Below are positions 19,686 through 28,691 of a stretch of 64,000 nucleotides of DNA, piece by piece. Under the pieces are notes generated by a model, which saw only the letters and a program-made list of their open reading frames with translations, was not told the origin of the DNA and did no database searches. Origin of the DNA: Helicobacter sp. MIT 11-5569 (lineage in GTDB: Bacteria > Campylobacterota > Campylobacteria > Campylobacterales > Helicobacteraceae); NCBI RefSeq assembly GCF_000765695.2, contig NZ_JRPB02000005.1:62001-126000 (forward strand), given 5' to 3'. A program made the position numbers and the translations under genes. Every line of letters starts with the position of its first letter. The first letter of the stretch is position 1.

Positions 19686-21538
19686 GACAGCTCCCCTTCG
19701 CTTTTAAACACAGTTCTTAAATACCCATTCTCACTAAGCATTACATACAACTGCCCTAACACTTCTTTTTTAGCATCTTGTGAAATCTTTTCACTCTCAT
19801 CAATTCTTTGTTTCAAACAACGTTCAATCTCTTTTGTGTCATAGTCTAAATCATCAAGAACATCTAAAACCGTCTGCGCTTCTAAAAGATTCTCAATTGT
19901 ATAATTTCCATTCTCCTCATCAAATACAACGCTAAACTCTGTTGGGTGCGTAAAAAGATTATGCCGCATTCCAAGAACTTCTTGATAAGCTCCTACTAAA
20001 AAGAATCCTAAAAAATATTCCTCATTATTCACATCAATATCATGCAAAAATAAAGGTGCGTTTTTGTCAAAAGCAATTTCTCCATCACTATCGCATGTAA
20101 TATCCCAAAGACTAGCACTTCTTGTTGGGCGTTTATTGAGTCTATCCAAAGGAATCACGGGAAAATTTTGTGATAATCCCCAATAATCTGGCAAACTCTG
20201 AAAAAAGCTACAATTTAACAAATACCTTTCTTGCACTTGCTCTTGGATTCTTATAATATCACTATGGTTTTTATGTTTTAAAATCTTAATTACTTTTTTA
20301 ATAATCAAATACACCAAAACTTCTGTGTTGCTTCTATCTTGCAAATCAATATATCCCAAATCAAAAAGCGTAAGTAGTGATTCCATATGCTCTAAACTAT
20401 CATGCAAATACTCAATGGCATAACGTTCATTGATTGTATTATACAAATCCAAAAGCTCTTCTACCAAAGGAGGATTCTTATCTTTTAAATGCAAGGCTTT
20501 TTCGTCATATTCTTGAGAAAATAGCTCTAGCACTGGAGAAATAAGCACTGCATGGCTTGCAGAAACATAACGTCCCGATTCTATAAAAATATCTGGCTCT
20601 GGTTCTTTCTTGTTTTTTGCAATTTCTTTTAGCGTAAAAACAACATTCCCACTAAACTCTGCTAATGTATAATTGCGATTCTGTGTATTTTCATGCTGCG
20701 CATATTCCACAGCTAACCCACCACCAATATTAACATTATTAAGATTCTTAGCTCCCATTTTACGTAATTCTGCATAGATATTTCCTGCTTCTCGTAATGC
20801 TTTTTTAAGGGGAGCAATATCGCTAATTTGGCTTCCGATATGAAAATGAATCATTGTAAATTTATCAAGCAATTTGTTTTTTTGCAAAAGAGAAATTGCC
20901 TCAACAAGCTCTGTTGCAGTCAATCCAAATTTAGAATTAATCCCACCACTTTTTGCCCAGATTCCAACCCCTGTGCTATGCAAGCGGATTCTCAGTCCAA
21001 TATTTGGATAAGGTTTCCCAAGCGTCTTTGCAACTTCAATAATTGTTTCAAGCTCGTTTAAGCCCTCAATTGTTAGCGTAATATCATGCCCCATTTTCGC
21101 CGCAATAAAGCCTAGAGAAATCATCTCTTTATCTTTAAATCCATTCACGGTAATAGGAGCGTGGTCGTTTGTATAAGCCATTGCAATAATTAGTTCAGAT
21201 TTACTTCCTGCTTCTAATCCATAGCAACGGTCTGTATTTTGGTCCATTAATGGCAAGATAAAATTTGGGTAATGATTAACTTTAATGGGAAAAACTGCCT
21301 TAAAACACCCTTTATAATGATGTTCCTTGATAGAAGATTCAAAGCTTGTAAAAATTTTCTCTACTTGTTTTTTTATCAAATGCGGAAAACGCATAAGCAA
21401 AGGTCCTCGATACCCATCTTCGCGCACTTCTTTGACAATATCAATAAGCGCAGGCTTGGACTTATAATTGACCTTTACTTGTCCATCTTCAATAATAAAA
21501 TCATCTTTTCCCCAATAATTAATCCCATAATCCACCAT
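19682..21538 (-). CDS. speA: biosynthetic arginine decarboxylase
   Basis: PLP enzyme converting arginine to agmatine for polyamines. The 618-residue protein shows the PLP-lysine region FPIKVNHYP near residue 85, FHIGSQISD and NIGGGLAVEY in the alanine-racemase-like barrel, and ESGRYV. Length is normal for SpeA. It is followed by cysE. Confidence 0.95.
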   Translation of the reverse strand: MVDYGINYWGKDDFIIEDGQVKVNYKSKPALIDIVKEVREDGYRGPLLMRFPHLIKKQVEKIFTSFESSIKEHHYKGCFKAVFPIKVNHYPNFILPLMDQNTDRCYGLEAGSKSELIIAMAYTNDHAPITVNGFKDKEMISLGFIAAKMGHDITLTIEGLNELETIIEVAKTLGKPYPNIGLRIRLHSTGVGIWAKSGGINSKFGLTATELVEAISLLQKNKLLDKFTMIHFHIGSQISDIAPLKKALREAGNIYAELRKMGAKNLNNVNIGGGLAVEYAQHENTQNRNYTLAEFSGNVVFTLKEIAKNKKEPEPDIFIESGRYVSASHAVLISPVLELFSQEYDEKALHLKDKNPPLVEELLDLYNTINERYAIEYLHDSLEHMESLLTLFDLGYIDLQDRSNTEVLVYLIIKKVIKILKHKNHSDIIRIQEQVQERYLLNCSFFQSLPDYWGLSQNFPVIPLDRLNKRPTRSASLWDITCDSDGEIAFDKNAPLFLHDIDVNNEEYFLGFFLVGAYQEVLGMRHNLFTHPTEFSVVFDEENGNYTIENLLEAQTVLDVLDDLDYDTKEIERCLKQRIDESEKISQDAKKEVLGQLYVMLSENGYLRTVFKSEGELS

Positions 21539-21550
21539 ATATACGCCTCT

Positions 21551-21766
21551 TTAAGCCTTAATATCTAATAGACTTTGCATCATAGAATCTGCTGTTTTGA
21601 CACTCTGCGCATTTGCCTCTACGCTATTTTGTGCGGAAATTTGCTGTGTCATTTGGTCTGTTAGATTTACATTTGAAGTCTCTAAAGTCCCGCTTGTTAC
21701 ATTTGCACTCATTCCACTTTGCGCTACTGAAAACGCGTCATAACCATAACTTGGACTAACCATCAT
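21551..21766 (-). CDS. small flagellar hook/rod C-terminal-like protein
   Basis: A 71-residue protein whose second half (SNVNLTDQMTQQIS then VKTADSMMQSLLDI) resembles the C-terminal helix of axial flagellar proteins such as FlgE and FlgG. It also fits the YjfB-like 'putative motility protein' group. It has no N-terminal axial motif and is far too short to be a rod protein. The role in flagellar assembly is inferred. It precedes speA on the same strand. Confidence 0.55.
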   Translation of the reverse strand: MMVSPSYGYDAFSVAQSGMSANVTSGTLETSNVNLTDQMTQQISAQNSVEANAQSVKTADSMMQSLLDIKA

Positions 21767-21906
21767 TTTTTATCCTTTTATCTAGTTTTTGCCTTAAAGA
21801 CACTAAAACTATAACCAAAAAATAACTAAAAAAATCTAAAAATGGGGAGTAATTATTAAGAATTATAAATTTTTAAAAAATTTTGTGAAGTTTTAATGTG
21901 TAGCAT

Positions 21907-21938
21907 AAAGCTTGAAGCACTTTCGCGCTTCAAGCTTT
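21907..21938. terminator. 12-bp inverted repeat, probable terminator
   Basis: AAAGCTTGAAGC and GCTTCAAGCTTT form a perfect 12-bp stem around an 8-base loop. It lies just downstream of the desulforubrerythrin gene and so probably ends that transcript. T-runs are short on both sides, so efficiency is uncertain. Confidence 0.65.
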
Positions 21939-21944
21939 AAAATC

Positions 21945-22592
21945 TTAGCCCAAAAACTCGCGCTTAAAATATTCGCGTGAAGCTTTGCATAATGGACAAG
22001 CTCCGGGAGCTTTTTTGCCTCTGTGGATATGTCCGCAGATTTCACATACCCATACTTCTTCTTCACCACTTTCAAAGAATCCTTCTTCATCTAGCATTTG
22101 CTTAAGCTCTAAGTATTCTCTTTCGTGTTCGACTTCTACTTTACCAATTGCTGTAAAAAGTCTTGCAATATCTTTTTTGCCTTCTTCTTCAGCAATCTTT
22201 GCAAAATTTGGATACATTATTGTATGCTCGTAATTCTCACCTTCTGCTGCGCTAAGCAAGTTTTTAGCTGTGATTTCAAGCTCTTTGCCATCGACAATTT
22301 TATGATACGCTTTAAACTCTGCTCTTGCATGCCATTTCTCATTTTCTGCCGCTTCTCTAAAATGTCTAGCTACTGCATGCCAGCCTTCTTCTTGTGCTAC
22401 ATCAGCAAACAAATCATATTTGTTGCGTGCCATAGATTCTCCTGCAAACGCTTTCATTAGATTAACAGCAGTTAAGTCTTGTGTTGTGCAAACCATTGCT
22501 TCACCACAGCAGCTAAGTGTCCCACCACCAACATTTTGAACTTCAACTTCATTACCACATTTTTGGCACTTATATGTTTCGTATTGTCGCAT
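21945..22592 (-). CDS. rrc: desulforubrerythrin (peroxide-reducing rubrerythrin)
   Basis: Peroxide-detoxifying non-haem iron protein. The 215 residues run in three parts. First is an N-terminal desulforedoxin-like iron site with C9, C12, C28 and C29. Second is a rubrerythrin four-helix di-iron domain with ESMARNKY, ENEKWHA and EVEHERE. Third is a C-terminal rubredoxin site with CEICG and CPLC. The same three-part layout is known in Campylobacter jejuni Rrc. A strong inverted repeat follows. Confidence 0.9.
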   Translation of the reverse strand: MRQYETYKCQKCGNEVEVQNVGGGTLSCCGEAMVCTTQDLTAVNLMKAFAGESMARNKYDLFADVAQEEGWHAVARHFREAAENEKWHARAEFKAYHKIVDGKELEITAKNLLSAAEGENYEHTIMYPNFAKIAEEEGKKDIARLFTAIGKVEVEHEREYLELKQMLDEEGFFESGEEEVWVCEICGHIHRGKKAPGACPLCKASREYFKREFLG

Positions 22593-22705
22593 TGAATGCT
22601 CCTTAGATTTAAGATTCTGTATTATAACATAGAATTATTAAATAATAAATATTATCAATAAAGATTTTTAATATTTTGATAGGATTAGAAGAGCAGAAAA
22701 GTCTC

Positions 22706-22721
22706 CAAGCCAAAAGGCTTG
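22706..22721. terminator. short hairpin downstream of oxidoreductase
   Basis: CAAGCC, a four-base AAAA loop, then GGCTTG, 19 bases beyond the stop of the FAD protein gene at 22740. No long T-run follows, so it is a weak candidate. Confidence 0.4.
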
Positions 22722-22739
22722 AATCACAAACTATAAAGA

Positions 22740-23342
22740 TTATCTTGAACCTTTGAAATCGTGGATTACTGCGACATTTCCTGCAATATCACTTAAAATC
22801 GCGCAAGCACTCTCTGTGGCACTCCCCATAGCGCAAGCTACCATTGTTGTTACTCCAGAGACGATTCCAGCAGCATAGATTCCATCTTTAATCACATTAC
22901 GCGCACCCACTTCTAAGCAGATTTTGCCGGGCTTTGGCATAAGTGTATGGGGCTTTACAAAACTTTCTAATCCTTTAATATTACACGCATTAGCACCTGT
23001 TGCTACAATAACATAATCCGCTTTTTCAGAAAATCCCGTGCCATTTACCATAAAATTTCCTTTTTCTCCGCTAATCTCTGTCACCTCACCTGCAATAAAA
23101 TTAACTTTTGCAAGCTTTTGTAATTGCTCTTTTGTAGAATCAATAATCTCTTCTCCATTGATTCCTGCTTTAAACAACGGCACATTATACACATCAGCCT
23201 TATATAAATCCGCTTCTTTGCCACCTTTTTCAATAATAGCTAGCTCAAAGCTAAGCTCCCCTTTAATCGCACTTGCAAGCACTAATGCCGCGCTTAATCC
23301 CGCGATTGAACCACCGATAATTACTACTTTTTTTGTTGTCAT
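22740..23342 (-). CDS. FAD/NAD(P)-binding oxidoreductase, short thioredoxin-reductase-like
   Basis: A 200-residue flavoprotein with the dinucleotide motif VVIIGGSIAGLSAA at residues 6-19 and a second conserved VIVATGA near residue 112. It also has a late DGIYAAGIVSG segment. It lacks the CxxC and second NADPH domain of full thioredoxin reductases, so the partner is unknown. It lies 11 bases after pyrF ends on the same strand. Confidence 0.75.
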   Translation of the reverse strand: MTTKKVVIIGGSIAGLSAALVLASAIKGELSFELAIIEKGGKEADLYKADVYNVPLFKAGINGEEIIDSTKEQLQKLAKVNFIAGEVTEISGEKGNFMVNGTGFSEKADYVIVATGANACNIKGLESFVKPHTLMPKPGKICLEVGARNVIKDGIYAAGIVSGVTTMVACAMGSATESACAILSDIAGNVAVIHDFKGSR

Positions 23343-23353
23343 ATTTTTCCTTT

Positions 23354-24043
23354 TTAATTAAGATTATTAAAAATCTGCTCCACTACAAATTTCGGATTCT
23401 GTGCTTTATAAATCGGACGTCCTACGACAATAAAATCACTCTTCGCAGCTTTTGCGTCTTCTAATGTCGCCACGCGTTTTTGGTCTCCTCTACTCTCACC
23501 AAAAGGACGAATCGCAGGAGTAAGCGTCAAAAAATCATCACCAAGTTGCGTTTTTATTGCTAAGGATTCCGCACAAGAACACACCACACCATTGACACCA
23601 CATTCCTTAGCCATTTTGGCAAACTCTAGCACCTGCGCTTCAAGGCTAGTGTGGTAAATCTCAAAGAATCCTTTTTCATCAAAGCTTGTCAGTGCAGTAA
23701 CTGCCATCACCAAAGGCGGATTTGGAATCGCTTTTAAGCGCGCCATGACTTCACGCATTGCTTCTTTTCCAGCACTTGCATGGAGGGTTAGCATATCCAC
23801 ATTAAGCCCAGCGATAGATTCCACACTATCACCCATTGTGTTTGGAATATCATAAAGCTTTAAATCTAAAAAGATTTTAAATAAAGGATTGATTGCTTTA
23901 ATTGCATTTAAAAAAGGCGCACCATCGCGGATAAAACTTCTCAAACCCACTTTTACCCACACTTGCTGCATATCTTTTAGAGATTCTAAAAGCTCCAGAT
24001 TCTCTTTTTTGCTTGGCAAATCTAGCGCAACACAAAGTTTCAT
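23354..24043 (-). CDS. pyrF: orotidine 5'-phosphate decarboxylase
   Basis: Last step of UMP synthesis. The 229-residue TIM barrel begins KLCVALDLPSK and has the catalytic FLDLKLYDIPNT (Asp-Lys-x-x-Asp) near residue 60. Phosphate-site motifs TPAIRP and VVGRPI lie near the C-terminus. It overlaps nusB by four bases. Confidence 0.95.
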   Translation of the reverse strand: MKLCVALDLPSKKENLELLESLKDMQQVWVKVGLRSFIRDGAPFLNAIKAINPLFKIFLDLKLYDIPNTMGDSVESIAGLNVDMLTLHASAGKEAMREVMARLKAIPNPPLVMAVTALTSFDEKGFFEIYHTSLEAQVLEFAKMAKECGVNGVVCSCAESLAIKTQLGDDFLTLTPAIRPFGESRGDQKRVATLEDAKAAKSDFIVVGRPIYKAQNPKFVVEQIFNNLN

Positions 24044-24708
24044 TTCTCTGCCTTTTTAAATGTGGAATCTTTTTTGTTTTTGAAGTTTGATTGTTTGAAA
24101 TTGCTTTTTCTTGAATTTTTAAAGCTTTTAGATTCTTTGTTTTTAAAATCCTTAGCACCTTTTTTCTTTATGTTATTATCACGCTTTGTGGAATCTTTTT
24201 TTGCACTTTCTGCATTTCCTACATTTTGCGATTCTTTTTGTTCTTTCTGCTGTTGTTCTTTTTGTTTTTGTGCTTCTTCTAGGGCTTCTTTTATGGATTC
24301 TACACTAAGTGTCGCATTTTTTGCGATTCCATCTAAGATTCCATTTATAAACTTTGTAGAAGCTTCATTGCTAAAATTTTTTGTAATCTCTAAAGCCTCG
24401 TTAATCACAATGGCTTTATCTGTTTTACTAAAGAGAATCTCATACACTCCTAAGCGTAAAATTGCGCGTTCCATATCGCCAATGCGCTCAAAATCCCAAT
24501 TTTTGATTTGGTGTTTAATGCGCAAATCAATTTCTTCTAAATGCTCCAAAACACCATTAAATAGTGCTTTTGCAAATTCACTTTGCGCATTTTTAATCTT
24601 TTGTTCGCTTAAAATCTCTTCTATAAAATTTGTGATTCCGTCATTTCCGCTTCCATAAGCATACAAAAGTTGTGCAACAACCTCGCGCGCTTGCGTGCGT
24701 GTCGCCAT
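24040..24708 (-). CDS. nusB: transcription antitermination factor NusB with long basic tail
   Basis: NusB binds boxA RNA with NusE. Residues 1-135 are a normal NusB domain, with TRTQAREVVAQLLYA, ERAILRLGVYEI and NEALEITKNF. About 85 extra residues follow, almost all Lys, Ser, Asn, Gln and Glu with repeats of SNFKQSNFK type. These are probably disordered and could add RNA contacts. The tail reads straight into the overlapping pyrF start. nusB-ribH-kdsA matches the H. pylori order. Confidence 0.9.
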   Translation of the reverse strand: MATRTQAREVVAQLLYAYGSGNDGITNFIEEILSEQKIKNAQSEFAKALFNGVLEHLEEIDLRIKHQIKNWDFERIGDMERAILRLGVYEILFSKTDKAIVINEALEITKNFSNEASTKFINGILDGIAKNATLSVESIKEALEEAQKQKEQQQKEQKESQNVGNAESAKKDSTKRDNNIKKKGAKDFKNKESKSFKNSRKSNFKQSNFKNKKDSTFKKAEK

Positions 24709-25179
24709 TTATACACCAAGCTTTCTATAAAGATTAATCAACTCAATAAGCCCAATCATCGACTCAAAACCTTTATTTCCTGCTTTCGTGCCTGCGCGCT
24801 CAATGGCTTGCTCAATGCTATCTGTCGTTAGCACACCAAAAGTTACTGCCGCTCCATAGCGCACTGTTACATTGGCGATTCCTTTTGTTGCTTCGGCACT
24901 CACATAATCAAAATGCGGTGTAGAGCCACGAATAATTGCGCCCAAACAACACACACCATCAAAATCACCTTGCGCTAAAACTTTTTCTAACACGAAAGGA
25001 ATCTCAAAAGCACCCGGAACTAAAATATGCGAGAGATTCTCATCTCTACCACCATGACGCAAAAAACAATCCCTAGCACCCTCTACTAATCTATCAGTGA
25101 TTAAATGATTAAAGCGACTTGAAAGTATTGCGATTTTCTCATCGCCCATTAAAGACAAACTTCCTTCAATAACTTGCAT
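24709..25179 (-). CDS. ribH: 6,7-dimethyl-8-ribityllumazine synthase
   Basis: Penultimate step of riboflavin synthesis; normally assembles as a large oligomer. The 156-residue protein shows [11 protein letters not shown], the VPGAFEIP motif, [13 protein letters not shown] and FGVLTTDS. It abuts nusB and starts two bases after kdsA ends. Confidence 0.95.
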   Translation of the reverse strand: MQVIEGSLSLMGDEKIAILSSRFNHLITDRLVEGARDCFLRHGGRDENLSHILVPGAFEIPFVLEKVLAQGDFDGVCCLGAIIRGSTPHFDYVSAEATKGIANVTVRYGAAVTFGVLTTDSIEQAIERAGTKAGNKGFESMIGLIELINLYRKLGV

Positions 25180-25181
25180 AA

Positions 25182-25991
25182 TTATCCTTTGTTAAGAATT
25201 GTATCAATTTCTAAAATTTGATTGACTAAATCTAAAAAAATCTGCGGGGTTAGCATATTTGGACCATCACTTAAAGCATTTTTAGGATTACTATGCACCT
25301 CAGCAAACAATCCATCAATCCCGACTGCCGCTGCTGCGCGCGCTAAAAGTGGGGCAAATTTACTATCACCGCCGCTTTTGCCTTTTAAGCCACCTGGCAT
25401 TTGCACAGCATGCGTTGCATCAAAAATCACCGGAGCAAACTCGCGCATAATCGCTAATGCACGCATATCCACGACTAAATTTCCATAACCAAAACTACTG
25501 CCGCGCTCTGTTAGGCAAATTTTATGTGCTTTTGCGCTTTCAAATTCTACGCTCTCTACATTTGGATTCCGCGTTTTCAAAGCTTTTAAAACAGAATATT
25601 GCATATCTTGGGGGCTCATAAACTGCCCTTTTTTGATATTTAGCATTGCTTTTGTCTGGGCTGCTGCGACAATCAAATCTGTTTGCCTGCATAAAAATGC
25701 TGGAATCTGTATAATATCCACCACTTCTGCTACGGGTTTGGCTTGATAGCACTCGTGAATATCTGTAAGTAGTTTATAACCAAATTTTTTTTTGATAAGT
25801 GCTAAAGATTCCAAACCCTTCTCTAAACCCGGTCCGCGATAAGACTCTAAACTCGTGCGATTTGCCTTATCAAAACTTGATTTAAAATAAAAATCAATGT
25901 TAGGATTTTTCGCTAATGGCTTTAAGGATTCCGCAATTTTTTCTAAAATCTCTTGATGTTCTATAACACAAGGTCCTGCAATAATAATCAT
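25182..25991 (-). CDS. kdsA: 3-deoxy-D-manno-octulosonate 8-phosphate synthase
   Basis: Makes KDO-8-phosphate for lipopolysaccharide from PEP and arabinose 5-phosphate. The 269-residue protein has AGPCVIE at the start, [43 protein letters not shown] and FDATHAVQ. It is in the cluster carbonic anhydrase-kdsA-ribH-nusB-pyrF. Confidence 0.95.
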   Translation of the reverse strand: MIIIAGPCVIEHQEILEKIAESLKPLAKNPNIDFYFKSSFDKANRTSLESYRGPGLEKGLESLALIKKKFGYKLLTDIHECYQAKPVAEVVDIIQIPAFLCRQTDLIVAAAQTKAMLNIKKGQFMSPQDMQYSVLKALKTRNPNVESVEFESAKAHKICLTERGSSFGYGNLVVDMRALAIMREFAPVIFDATHAVQMPGGLKGKSGGDSKFAPLLARAAAAVGIDGLFAEVHSNPKNALSDGPNMLTPQIFLDLVNQILEIDTILNKG

Positions 25992-25993
25992 CT

Positions 25994-26653
25994 CTAACCT
26001 TTTAATAAATTAAATTCATGCATTTTAAAATCATAATTATACACCTCTCCGCTCTCAATAATATAATGCCAACCATAAATCTTAAGTGTGCGTGCAAGAT
26101 ATTTTTCTTTGACTTTTGGATAAGTAAAAAGATTAACAATTTGTTTTTCGATATTAATCTGTTCTGTCAAATACGCACGCATTGCACTATCCTTTGGCTT
26201 TAGTGCCAAAACTTGCTCTTTTACCGAAGAAATTAACTTTAGCCAATTTTTAACATTTGGCATACTTTCAAAATGCCCCTCTTCATACAATGCAGCGCAA
26301 CCCCCACAATGAGAATGCCCGCAAATAATAATATTCTCAACCTTTAATTCTTCTAACGCGTATTCAATCGCGGAAGTTGTCGCTAAATATTCATCAGTCG
26401 CTCGATAAGGGGGAACAATATTTGCGATATTACGCACAACAAAAAGTTCTCCGGGTAAAGTGTTTGTGATTAGATTTGGCACGACACGAGAATCCGCACA
26501 ACCCACAAAAAGCGTGTGGGGATTCTGCCCTTCTTTTAAATTTTCAAAAAGCTCTTTATAGGCTAAAAAATTTTCCTCTTTGAACTTTATTGCCCCTTCA
26601 AAGAGTAAATCTATTGTATTTTGTGCATTTTGTGATTCTAACTTTTCTTGCAT
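25994..26653 (-). CDS. beta-class carbonic anhydrase
   Basis: Interconverts CO2 and bicarbonate with a zinc ion. The protein of about 219 residues shows the zinc ligands in CADSRV and HSHCGGC, with NIANIVPP between them. ATG 26653 is preferred over an in-frame GTG six bases earlier because the AAAAAGAG site sits better. It heads the kdsA cluster, as H. pylori HP0004 does. Confidence 0.93.
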   Translation of the reverse strand: MQEKLESQNAQNTIDLLFEGAIKFKEENFLAYKELFENLKEGQNPHTLFVGCADSRVVPNLITNTLPGELFVVRNIANIVPPYRATDEYLATTSAIEYALEELKVENIIICGHSHCGGCAALYEEGHFESMPNVKNWLKLISSVKEQVLALKPKDSAMRAYLTEQINIEKQIVNLFTYPKVKEKYLARTLKIYGWHYIIESGEVYNYDFKMHEFNLLKG

Positions 26654-26665
26654 TATCACTCTTTT

Positions 26666-27442
26666 TTAAGGTTTTGGTTTGGCAATATCACCAATCACGC
26701 CTGATAAATCCTCTCCAATACTATATACATACAAATCCACACGGCGATTTTTCGCACGCAATGCAGGAATATCATTGTTTGCAATCGGAGAAAACTCACC
26801 TTCTCCCCCACCTAAAATACGATTTTTCTCTAAACCTTGTTTAATGATTAAATCCGCAACATTAACACCACGTGCGACTGAAAGCTCTAAATTATCTTCA
26901 AAAATAGCCCCTTTTCGTATCGGCACATTATCTGTATGTCCGATTGCTTTTACAAGCACTGCTTTTGGCATTCTCAAAAGTTCCAAAGTCAAACGCTTTA
27001 AAAATGCGATTCCGCTAGGGTTAGTAAGCTCTGCACTTCCAGAAGCGAAAAGTAACTCTTCTGGAATCCTAATAATCACACCCCTTTCTGCCTCTTCAAG
27101 CTCTACACTAGGACCATTAGATATGCGATTAACTTCATTATAATCTGTAATCAAACTTCCAAAAATATTCACAACATTATCCATTTCCACTTCTGTTTCA
27201 ATCGGCGTTGCTTTAATAGGTGCTGGAGGATTAATTTGACTTTGAGAACCTTTTTCAAGCACAGCAAGAGAACCTTCTAGCGAACCCACTGCTTGCGCGA
27301 TTCTTTGTGTATCAAAAGTCGCCATAGAAAGCAGCAAAATAAAGAAAGTTAAAATAAGTGTAACCATATCCCCATAAGTCCCAAGCCATAATGGAACACC
27401 TTGCGGACAATCACAAGCTGGACATTTTTTCTGTTTTGCCAC
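26666..27442 (-). CDS. PomB/MotB-like flagellar stator subunit
   Basis: Peptidoglycan-anchored stator protein. The 258-residue protein has one membrane helix after PLWLGTYGDMVTLIL, holding the ion-binding aspartate near residue 25. A helical linker follows, then an OmpA-like domain with GHTDNVP and AKNRRVDLYVY. The CPACDCPQG start and helix look closer to sodium-type PomB than to the usual Helicobacter MotB. No MotA/PomA gene is adjacent. Confidence 0.8.
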   Translation of the reverse strand: MAKQKKCPACDCPQGVPLWLGTYGDMVTLILTFFILLLSMATFDTQRIAQAVGSLEGSLAVLEKGSQSQINPPAPIKATPIETEVEMDNVVNIFGSLITDYNEVNRISNGPSVELEEAERGVIIRIPEELLFASGSAELTNPSGIAFLKRLTLELLRMPKAVLVKAIGHTDNVPIRKGAIFEDNLELSVARGVNVADLIIKQGLEKNRILGGGEGEFSPIANNDIPALRAKNRRVDLYVYSIGEDLSGVIGDIAKPKP

Positions 27443-27496
27443 TTTATCCCTTTTATAAATCCAAAATTTTAGGATTATAGCCTATATTTAGTTATA

Positions 27497-28141
27497 ATGC
27501 CATTTATTTTTAAATTTTGTGAGGGAATTTTGCACGCAATCATTGATTTTATCGTAGAGTCTGTCAGTGCTTTTGGATACTTTGGAATCTTTTTTATGAT
27601 GTTTTTAGAAAGCAGCTTTATCCCTTTTCCTAGTGAAGTTGTGATGATTCCAGCGGGATTTTTGGCTCATCAAGGAGAAATGAATTTCTTTATTGCGATT
27701 CTTTATGGAATCTTAGGCTCACTTGGTGGCGCGCTTTTAAACTATTATTTAGCACTTTATTTTGGACGAGAATTACTCATAAAATGGGGCAAATATTTCT
27801 TTTTTGATGAAAAAACAATGGTAAAAATGGAAACTTTTTTTGACAAACACGGACACATTTCTACATTTAGCGGACGCTTGATTCCAGTGGTTAGACAATA
27901 CATTTCACTTCCAGCAGGGCTTGGTAAAATGCATTTAGCATTATTTTGTTTTTATACAAGTTTGGGTGCTGGAATCTGGGTGATTATTCTAACGACATTA
28001 GGCTATTTTTTAGGACAGAATGAAGAGATTTTAAAAGAGTATTTGCATAGTATTACTATTGCGCTTGTTATTCTTGTGTGTATTGGAATCTGCATCTATA
28101 TTTACCTATGGCGCAAAAGACAAAAAGTTAGGAATTCATAG
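27497..28141 (+). CDS. DedA-family membrane protein
   Basis: A 214-residue inner-membrane protein of the SNARE-associated/DedA group, which includes lipid flippases for undecaprenyl phosphate or phosphatidylethanolamine. The motif FLESSFIPFPSEVVMIPAG near residue 38 and SGRLIPVVRQYISLPAG near residue 130 are diagnostic. It is divergent from the stator gene. Confidence 0.88.
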   Translation: MPFIFKFCEGILHAIIDFIVESVSAFGYFGIFFMMFLESSFIPFPSEVVMIPAGFLAHQGEMNFFIAILYGILGSLGGALLNYYLALYFGRELLIKWGKYFFFDEKTMVKMETFFDKHGHISTFSGRLIPVVRQYISLPAGLGKMHLALFCFYTSLGAGIWVIILTTLGYFLGQNEEILKEYLHSITIALVILVCIGICIYIYLWRKRQKVRNS

Positions 28142-28249
28142 AATTAATATTTTGGTTACACAAAAAATGCTAGAGAAATAAACGCCAAATTGGATTGTTT
28201 TATGTGATTTTGAGTTAAGTTTCTAGTTGTAATTTGGAATCAAGTATGG

Positions 28250-28324
28250 GGTGGGCGATGGGAATCGAACCCACGACCCTCAGGACCACAATCTGATGCT
28301 CTAACCGACTGAGCTACGCCCACC
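28250..28324 (-). tRNA. tRNA-His (GTG)
   Basis: On the minus strand GTGGGCG pairs with CGCCCAC. A G precedes the acceptor stem (G-1) opposite a C discriminator, the hallmark of tRNA-His. The anticodon loop is TTGTGGT with GTG anticodon. D-loop GTCGGTTAGAG and T-loop GGTTCGATTCC are present. CCA is not encoded. Confidence 0.95.
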
Positions 28325-28343
28325 ATTAAAAAATGAAAGGAGA

Positions 28344-28421
28344 TGGTCGGGGCGAAAGGATTCGAACCTTCGACCCCTTGGTCCCAAACCAAGTGCGCTA
28401 ACCAGACTGCGCTACGCCCCG
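28344..28421 (-). tRNA. tRNA-Pro (TGG)
   Basis: Acceptor CGGGGCG pairs with CGCCCCG. The anticodon loop TTTGGGA carries TGG, T-arm GGTTCGAATCC is standard, and CCA is encoded at 28344-28346. It lies 19 bases from tRNA-His on the same strand, and a defence-type gene follows at 28692. Confidence 0.96.
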
Positions 28422-28691
28422 ACTAAAAAAGAAACGCAATTATACTTTTTTCATCTCTCTTTGTCAAGGCTAATCCCCTAATTTCTTTTGTTTTGTAATC
28501 ATAGAAAATTAGTGCTTGTTAGTATTTATTTAAGTAATAAGTATTGCTTAGTGGTTTTTAGTAATTAATCCAAATTAGGAATTAAAGAAAATACTCTAAA
28601 TCTGTATTATTAAAATCCCAACAACTTCAAAAACTTTTTGTTGGTTGGATTTGGAAAATTGAGAAAAGTGCATAGAAATTTCCTAGCTCAA
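28422..28691. other. intergenic stretch next to the tRNA pair
   Basis: About 270 bases of very AT-rich DNA with no frame I can support. I looked for a repeat of the tRNA-Pro 3' end that would mark an integration site and found none. Confidence 0.5.

Noticed and set aside
24062-24658. 198-codon plus-strand frame opposite nusB
   Set aside because: Antisense shadow of the Lys-rich nusB tail, giving a Leu/Phe/Ser-rich product with no ribosome site.
28422-28691. Integration site duplicate of the tRNA-Pro 3' end
   Set aside because: No repeat of the tRNA 3' segment was found in this interval or before the HAD gene.
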